Below, piece after piece: positions 57,641 through 64,000 of a DNA stretch of 64,000 nucleotides (its first letter is position 1; each line of letters opens with the position of its first letter). The position numbers were made by a program, and so were the translations under genes. Location of the stretch: the NCBI RefSeq assembly GCF_000715075.1, contig NC_134102.1:50539348-50603347 (forward strand), written 5' to 3'. The notes below the pieces were generated by a model, which was not told where the DNA came from, made no database searches, and was given only the letters and a program-made list of their open reading frames with translations. The stretch is from Nicotiana tabacum (Eukaryota > Streptophyta > Magnoliopsida > Solanales > Solanaceae).

Positions 57641-59170
57641 CTCAACCTTAGGTCTAACTGAAAATGCATTAAGACGGGGCTAGGTCCCACCACTCTCACC
57701 TCTGCCACTCGGGCAGCCTCTAACTGGCTGGCCTCCACCTCTAGTTACCTGACCCTCACCTCTAGCTAGCCGAGTGGGCGGTGGAGCAACCAGTGCCGAG
57801 AACCCTGCTGAGGCACACTTCTTTGAAGTATGGGATAGTACCTCTTGATATGACCTGTACCTCCACACTCAAAGAACTTTCTCAGCTGTTGTGAATGCTG
57901 AAGCTGAGACTGACCCTGACAGCCCGGATAACCACTATGATAGCTTTGAATTAGTGGTGCACTGATAGGAGCTGAAGGTGTACTGAATGCTGGCTTCTCA
58001 AGACGAGACCCATAAGAACCACGACCGTCTGAGGCACCGTGTGCTACCTGAAGTACTGATTGAATTGGCCTATGAGGATGGCCCCTACCAAATATACCTC
58101 TGCCTCCAGATGAGGCAGTACTGAAGCCACCAAAATGACGAGGCCTCTTCTCAAATACCGCCTCTCTACTCTGACCATGAATCATCTCGATACGTCTAGC
58201 ATCTCTACTGCCCGCTGGAAAGAAATATCATCCCCAGTCTCCTTGGCCATCTGTATCCTGATACTGAAAGTAAGACCATCAATGAATCACCTCACTCTCT
58301 CCCTCTCAGTATGAAGCAATAAAACTGCATGGTGAGCTAAATCCACGAATCTGGTCTCATACTAGGTAACAGTCATGCCACCCTGCTGAAGGCGCTCAAA
58401 CTGCCTTTGGCTCTCCTCTCTTAGAGTGAAAGGAATGAACTTCTCCAAAAATATTGTGAAAACTGATCCCAAGTGAGTGGCGGTGAACCTGCTGGTCTGC
58501 CTCGCTCATAAGCCTACCACCACCTCTTAGCAGAATTGGTCATCTGAAACACTACAAAGTCGACTCCATTGGATTCCAGAATACCCATGTTGTGAAACAC
58601 CTCGTGGCAACAGTTCAAATAATCATGTGGGTCCTTAGAAGGTGTACAGCCAAAATGGACAGGAAAGAGCTTTTTGAACTTATCCAATCTCATTAATCCA
58701 TCAGAAGACATCGGGGGTCTCTCCCCGGACTGTGTAGCAATAGCAAGTTGAACTACTCCAACCCCTAGAACCACTAGAGTCTGATAAATGGGAGTCATCT
58801 GCTCCAGAGTGTGAGTGGCAGGAGTCTGAGCTCCTCCCCCAGCTTGAGAGATAGCTGGTTCCATAGAAAATACTCCAGCCTAGGCCACATACTCCATAAA
58901 TCCCACTAAGCAGACTAGGGCGTCTTGAAGTACAGGAGTAGCAATGAATCCCTCTAGGACCTGAGCGGGTCCGACGGGTGTGGTTTGAATAGGGATCTCC
59001 TCCTCATGCTCGATCTGAGGCTCTGCAATGGGTGCTGCTGCACGTGCTCTAGGCTGAGCTTTGCCTATGCCTCAGTTCCTACGTCGGCCCATGCCCCTAC
59101 CCCTGGTAGTGGATGCAACAGGGGGCTCTGGCTCCTACCCGGCTGTAGATGTTGTGCGTGTTCTCACCAT
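57641..59170 (-). pseudogene. Element E: gag, decayed
   Basis: The ATG at 59168-59170 follows 'gttctctcgcag', the same context as gag of B. Capsid pieces: 'FPVHFGCTPSKDPHDYLNCC' and 'MGILESNGVDFVVFQMTNSA' (58514-58864), then a Ser/Gly/Pro-rich linker. The zinc-knuckle remnant 'KFFECGGTGHIKRYYP' (about 57835-57885) has the first Cys replaced by Phe and the last by Tyr. Stops and shifts separate these pieces. Confidence 0.8.
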
Positions 59171-59290
59171 CTGCGAGAGAACAAGAATAGAATGGTTCAA
59201 ATTTCAGTAATAGAATAAAGTCGCACAATAGAGAAAGAAAGAACTACATATCAACATTTACTAAGAAAAAGAAGATTTTTACCTTATTTA
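59171..59290 (-). other. Truncated leader of element E
   Basis: About 60-110 bp upstream of gag still resemble the leader of B (30560-30650: 'tgcaaaattgttgacttc' against 'tgtgcgactttattc'). The similarity then fades. The primer site and 5' LTR of E are not present. Confidence 0.45.
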
Positions 59291-60760
59291 GACTTGTACT
59301 AGGATTGAAACTCCCCTACTATATCAAGGGAATAACTTTTTCATTTTAAGAACATTATTGGCACGCATATCAAAGCAATAAAAGTTTATTTTTATTCTCT
59401 AGCTACTGTTCATAGTGTTCTTCATCTGCTTAATTATTTGGTTGCAATCGAGCCAGTCTCGAGGGCTCGGCCGAGGTTAATTTTCAATGTTCATCTAAAA
59501 AGTCGGGTTTAATTGTTCATCACGTTTAGTTTGATTATTTTGCTTCTCTTTACTTTAATTAATTTTCGTTCATAGATCATTCGTGTTAAATTAAATTACG
59601 CTTTCTTTAACTGCGTACAAATTTAATTGTTACTTATTTCAAGGATAAACAGAAGTATTAGTTAGAAGAAGAAAAAAAGTTACTTCTTAAATTGCTATTT
59701 TAAATATTGTTTAGCTTGACTTACGTTTGGGAAGTTTTAATTGCTAAGTTGAGATTACGATATATTGAAAGGCTTCATTAGGTAAAGAAGTTTGGATTTT
59801 AGATTAATATAATATAAAGAGGATTTTGATTTTAGTTAATAGGAACAAAAGAGATTTAGGTCATTTAATACCACTGGGCCGATTGCCTTTCGGTCACCAG
59901 GTCTATAAGATCGTAGTTAAAAGCTAGCCCAAAATAATAACTCAAATAAAGGGGTAGTCTATCTCTTATAAATTAATACATATCAAAATAACTCAAAAAA
60001 TAGAATAGTTGTAAATATTTCTAAATGTAGATAATTTACCAATACCCCAAATAGTTAAAATATTTCTTGGCCTCCAACAATTCCATATCCATAATATTAA
60101 GCCCCAGAATAAATCTCAATGTAGTCTAGGGATAATTTACATTTGTTAGTTGCTTTAGGCACGATTAAATAGTCAATCATCATGGTTATGGGTACGGTTT
60201 GCGTGGTATAACTGTGATACTTAACTTCAAAATTCAAGTGTGCGTCTATGCAACTTGATTCTTTCAACTTCAAATAATAATAAATGTGTTGTTAAATCAT
60301 GGGGTACGTACGCGTGGCATGGTTTCAATACGTGAAAAATAACAAGTGTACGACAACGTGTTTTGTTCAAGATAAGTTCCATAAATATCTAAAATGTATC
60401 ATTAAAAGCGGCACAAAAGCGAAAATGCACAAAAGACTTTAGAGCATGTAATAATTCGGATAATTAAGCCAAGTGTAAAATTTGTTAAAGCGACTGTACT
60501 AAAACAACGAAACTCGAGAGTGCCTTATACTTCTTCCGGATTAACAGAATGCTTTACCCGATCTTCTGTGTTTTGCAGACCATTATTCGAAGTCAAAACT
60601 TCCTTGATTGGAATTTTTAATAAAATTGGTGACTTGGAACATCGTAATAAATAATTCCAAGTGACGATTCCTAAATCAAATAAAATGAATCCCTGTTCAG
60701 ATAATGTCACTTTAATTGGAAAAACTCCTTTCTTTCCATAATACTCGGAAAAAATGAGGT
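59291..60760 (+). other. AT-rich stretch ending in a Tat-like primer region, no gene
   Basis: No coding domain in either strand. The end has 'ccaagtgacgattcctaaat' (60657-60676) followed by 'ataatgtcactttaattgga' and 'aaaactcc'. It resembles the '-ggtggcgactct-' primer-site region at 19637, with G-to-A differences, so this may be an old Tat/Ogre-like LTR end and leader. The first ~1.3 kb is otherwise unassigned. Confidence 0.3.
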
Positions 60761-60761
60761 G

Positions 60762-61489
60762 TGACAAGATGTGGATAAATGGGCATTGTATAAGGATTGT
60801 GGTAGAAGATGGGGAATACTAACAACAAATATGTTAGAGCCCTTTAATGAGTTGTTGAAATCTGCTCGAGGAATGCCAGTTAGTGCGATGGTTAGAATGT
60901 CATTCAAACAACTTGCAGAGCGGTTCGTGAGTAGATCGTGCAATGCATCAATTATGGTTAAAAGGGGCATAAACATATGCCAAATCCGGTTAAATGTTCT
61001 GAGAGGTATAAAAAGAGGGTACAATGGATACATATGTTCAATAAAGCAATATGGTTATATTTTTAAAGTTTGAACTAGTTTGCATCAAGGACGTGGAAAT
61101 AACCTCCACGCAATTTGTGAGCGAACACGGAGATATTCATGTAACAAATGGACAACTTACCACATGCCATGTTCTCATACATAGAAGTATTTCTAGCACG
61201 TTGGGTTTTCGGCCACGAGGTACATAAGTGCAGAGTATAGTGTCGAATCATATGCAAGAACCTATAGTTGGTATTTCGAACCACTAGGTGATGCGGCTTA
61301 TTGGCCACCGAAATTATTTTGTGATAGTCTATAACAAAGCGTTTTTATATCAAAACGGAGTGCAAAAGCAACTCGGATTCACAATCAGATGGATATTGTG
61401 AATAGCACATACAGCCAAAAATATGGACTGTGTGCGCAAACAGTACACGATCGGCAAAAGTATCCACTAACTGGTTAAGATGGCATTTT
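60762..61489 (+). pseudogene. MULE (Mutator-like) transposase, C-terminal part, decayed
   Basis: One frame reads 'DKWALYKDCGRRWGILTTNM', 'EPFNELLKSARGMPVSAMVR' and 'FKQLAERFV', the region after the catalytic core. After a TGA (61071-61073) it goes on in the same frame with 'TSLHQGRGNN', then a SWIM zinc finger 'YSCNKWTTYHMPCSH' (CX10CXH; the upstream Cys of CxC is not evident), 'HVGFSAT', 'AAYWPP', 'SAKATRIHNQMD' and a knuckle-like 'KYGLCAQTVHDRQKYP'. It has four internal stops but no frameshift. The catalytic DDE part and terminal repeats are missing. It was a DNA transposase of the MULE type. Confidence 0.8.
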
Positions 61490-62518
61490 AAGCCATGGTG
61501 GTAGTTCCTCCAATGCCTGGTATTTCAGAGGCATATTATTAGTGTGTTATTTGTATGAAATATATATTTTTGAGTTTGTAAACTCTATAATAATATTTAT
61601 TGTGTGAGATGTTAAGTAAAGGTGTTTGCATTACAAATGACACAATAAAACACGATTGTTTATTTTTTCATGAAAACAATTACAAACATACAAGATTAAA
61701 TTTATCGCAATGTATTTCCACTTATTTTTCATCCTCACTGTCAGAAACTACTGCATCCTCATCTACGTCGTCGTCTCTGTCATCATCATGTACATATTCA
61801 TCCGGGCTAAGAGCATCATAATTTAGCCTATAATTGTCACTAAGAGACGAATAATACCATATCACTTATCATCCTCAAATCAGTATAGCAACCTAGCATA
61901 TTTATTTTAAGGTAGGGATCGATTGTGTTATGACGTGTTCCATGTGGATCTGTTGAACTACCTTCACCTTATTGCCTCTTCTTATATCAACCGTTAAAGG
62001 TAAGTTTCCTACACATTTTAGAAAGGCGAGTGAGAATAAATTGTTGAATGGGATTTGAGTTGTAGTTATGATGGCCAAGATTCCTATGGTATTATATGTA
62101 TAGCGCATGTATAATATGCGCTACGTAATGGTAGGAAGATTCTCGTAGGTATGTCAGAAGATGTACAAATTAATGGCGGGCCTTGTCTTGTCATACAGAA
62201 AAACTGAGTCACAATGTTGTAGTACTAAGATTCTCGTAGGTGCGTCAGAAAATATACTAATCAGAGGCGTGCCTTGTCTTGTATTGTCCATAAATGTAAT
62301 TATGTACTTGTACTATTATGATTTCTTGTCTAATAAACACTATATTTTTAGTAAGTACGATTTAAAGAAATATGTGTAGTATAAATAGTGATTGATGTAT
62401 ACCAAAAAAACATTGCAATCCATTAGTTATATCAGAGTGGAACCAATTCTTTTAATTAAACCGAAAAATTTTGTTATATCCTGGAGACATGTTTAGAGAA
62501 ATGGGTAGGACTTAGGCA
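61490..62518. other. Unassigned AT-rich DNA with one acidic-coding stretch
   Basis: No recognised domain. Around 61725-61815 the minus strand is rich in Asp/Glu codons (reading 'DEYVHDDDRDDD'), and the plus strand reads as Ser-rich. A direct repeat lies at 62132-62283. This may be remains of the MULE or of another element. Confidence 0.35.
62132..62283. repeat. Diverged direct repeat, ~82 bp period
   Basis: 'agattctcgtaggtatgtca' (62138-62157) through 'gccttgtcttgt' recurs at 62230-62283 as 'agattctcgtaggtgcgtca'. Each copy is ~55 bp. Confidence 0.75.
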
Positions 62519-62812
62519 TTGCAAGAAGAGTTTGAATACTCGAATAACCTAAAGGAGTGTTATAATCAAAGTTATAACAATCAAATAATATGTGAGTGGC
62601 GCTGGTGTGTTAATAAGGCTACAGGACTAGAACAAGAGTTGCAAGCATATGGGCTTAAACGGCCAAGGAGCCGTGCTAGATCAATATCGCGTAGTACAGC
62701 TCAACAATTTAATATGGCCTTGAACCGTAATTGTAAGGAGAACAACCGTATGAAAATGCATTACATCCGAGCTCAATTTAGTAATGATAATTACGTCGCC
62801 ACGTCTTATTAG
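62519..62812 (+). other. Open frame of 97 codons, not recognised
   Basis: A frame without stops encoding an Asn/Arg-rich string ('LKRPRSRARSISRSTAQQFN'). No domain, and it lies between MULE debris and the CACTA end, so it may be a fragment of a transposon protein. Coding status is unproven. Confidence 0.2.
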
Positions 62813-63441
62813 GATCCTGGCAGCGAGATGTCAGATGATGATACGTTTTAATAACCATAATAGACGCATATCACTACTAGAAAACTGGCATATTTCATCC
62901 AAGGCATACCGACCGAAGTCGGTTCCGACCGACTTCGATAGGAAATTAAGTAAATTTGTCGCAAAAGCCAAAGAAAATATTTCTGACAACGGAAATAGTG
63001 GTCCCACATCAAAAAAATAAAAATTCCGACCGATTTCAGTTGGAAATTGGTCATATAATCTATAAAAATAATTTTTTATTAAAATTTTTCATTATAACTT
63101 GTATTTGAAATTATAATTATAACTTGTATTTGAAATTATGATTTTCCGCCCAAGGCAACTGGTTTTTAATATAACAAAAATTATATATATTTAATTTACC
63201 AACCGGAATAAGTTATAATTAAATATTTTTGGACCGAGTTCGGTCGGAAAAATAATTTTAAAATAATTAAAATATAAATTTAATAATATTACCGACCGAA
63301 GTCGGTCATTTTTGTCAACCTTTATATAAATAGCTTTTAAATAAATAAGTGTATAGTATATATACTAAGTGTATAGTATATAAGCTATATTCGATATATA
63401 TAATATAATATAGTATATATATACTAAGTGTATAGTATATA

Positions 63442-63444
<3 letters not shown>

Positions 63445-63483
<39 letters not shown>
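63445..63483. repeat. (TA)n microsatellite
   Basis: About 19 TA units inside the CACTA element, preceded by duplicated 'ctaagtgtatagtatat' words (63365, 63424). Confidence 0.95.
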
Positions 63484-63486
<3 letters not shown>

Positions 63487-63496
63487 TATTTTTTTT

Positions 63497-63631
63497 TTAA
63501 GATGTTGCTAGTGGTGCTTTCCCCATTTCCCGATCTCGTGAGCCTTCCCCATGTGCTAATCCTTCTCGTCGTGATCCTTCGAATCATGCCGACGATGAAG
63601 GTTCTAGTAGTGAAGATGGAGATGATGCAAT
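63497..63631 (+). pseudogene. Possible coding fragment within the CACTA element
   Basis: The frame 'DVASGAFPISRSREPSPCAN', then 'PSRRDPSNHADDEGSSSEDG' and a stop at 63632-63634, gives a Ser/Asp-rich hydrophilic tail with a balanced codon composition unlike the flanking AT-rich DNA. It may be the C-terminal exon of an En/Spm-type protein. No domain is present, so this is a guess from composition and position. Confidence 0.35.
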
Positions 63632-63755
63632 ATAAAACACTCATTGAATGGTGTGTATTGCTAAACAAAGTATTGAACTTGTCAATATTTAGTTGAGACT
63701 AGTTTTTAATGATGATTGTATTGTTGATATTATTTTGTTATTGAATATTTGTATA

Positions 63756-63893
63756 GTTGTTGTTGTGATTGGCGTTGTTGTTGTTATTAGCCTTGTTGTT
63801 GTGGCTGTTATTAGCGTTGTTGGTTAATTGTTGTTGTTGTTGTTAGATAATTGTTGTTGTTGTTAGATAATTGTTGTTGTTGTTGTTGATGAT
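63756..63893 (+). repeat. (TTG)n-rich repeat
   Basis: Runs of TTG interrupted by 'ttagataa' and 'ttagc' words; the 20-bp unit 'ttgttgttgttgttagataa' occurs twice (about 63832-63870). Confidence 0.9.
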
Positions 63894-63906
63894 TAATTAT
63901 GGTTGA

Positions 63907-63930
63907 ATGGCAGCATTACAATGCTGCCAT
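63907..63930. repeat. Perfect 11-bp-arm palindrome
   Basis: The arms ATGGCAGCATT (63907-63917) and AATGCTGCCAT (63920-63930) are exact reverse complements around two bases. It sits in the CACTA element after the possible coding fragment. Confidence 0.9.
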
Positions 63931-64000
63931 TATAGGATGGATATTGGTTGTAATTGGCAGGTGGTGTAGCTTAAAAGCAGGCATTTTCTGCCCAGTTTTT

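Larger units (their letters stand above)
62872..64000 (+). mobile_element. CACTA (En/Spm-type) transposon terminus, runs off the window
   Basis: It starts with CACTACTAGAAAACTGGC at 62872, a typical CACTA terminal inverted repeat, preceded by 'tat' as the possible 3-bp duplication. The next ~430 bp hold subterminal repeats built on 'ccgaccgaagtcggt' (62910-62937, 63025-63038, 63231-63246, 63291-63307), several self-complementary. Such subterminal repeats bind the element's own protein in En/Spm. The other end is outside the window, so completeness and strand are unknown. Confidence 0.8.

Noticed and set aside
60525..61033. Minus-strand ORFs of 80 and 108 codons
   Set aside because: They are shadows of the plus-strand MULE frame and its upstream leader; no motif on the minus strand.

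Overview
This window looks like gene-poor heterochromatin from a large plant genome, most likely Solanaceae and probably Nicotiana or a close relative. The evidence is long Ty3/gypsy LTRs of the Tekay/Del chromovirus type, Tat/Ogre-like and Athila fragments, a tobacco TS-type SINE with a TTG tail, MULE remains and a CACTA terminus. I found no intact host gene, rRNA, tRNA or CRISPR array. Almost every base can be assigned to a transposable element or its debris. Family names rest on domain order, primer sites and terminal sequences read by eye.

Layout. 1-2222 is the end of a partial LTR (K1) sitting in the tandem-repeat-rich 3' untranslated region of a Tat/Ogre-like element (2223-6983), whose LTR starts near 6984. 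That LTR is cut at 8433 by Tekay-like element G (LTR 8433-11419, then decayed gag, protease and RT start to about 13916). G is cut by an Athila-like element H (LTR 13922-15281, Asp-tRNA-type primer site, decayed gag to about 16400). A 5'-truncated Tekay LTR (J) ends at 19094, followed by a Tat-like LTR end or leader.

The centre is a readable nest. Reverse-strand LTR D (19726-20126 and 45245-46646) is split by element A (20127-45239, target duplication GTCAA). A's 5' LTR contains solo LTR K2 (22360-24962). A's internal region carries a SINE, about 1.7 kb without coding, and Tekay element B (27474-33325), whose 3' end was deleted into A's 3' LTR. That 3' LTR was then entered by C (33398-43583, minus strand, target duplication AGTAA). 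C has both LTRs, PBS, PPT and a gag-pol interrupted by only four stop codons, so it is the youngest and most complete element here.

Right of D lies a Tat/Ogre-type polyprotein pseudogene (minus strand, RT to integrase, two RNase H domains) with a separate opposite-strand ORF beyond its 3' end (46668-47238). It is interrupted by Tekay element E (51142 to about 59290), which has lost its 5' LTR. The last 5 kb holds a Tat-like leader fragment, the C-terminal part of a MULE transposase pseudogene (60762-61489), unassigned DNA, and the end of a CACTA transposon beginning at 62872 and running off the window.

The most unusual pattern is in the LTRs. Several related LTRs carry two hypervariable blocks of short repeated words at equivalent positions. 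The flanks stay alignable while the words are swapped from copy to copy.
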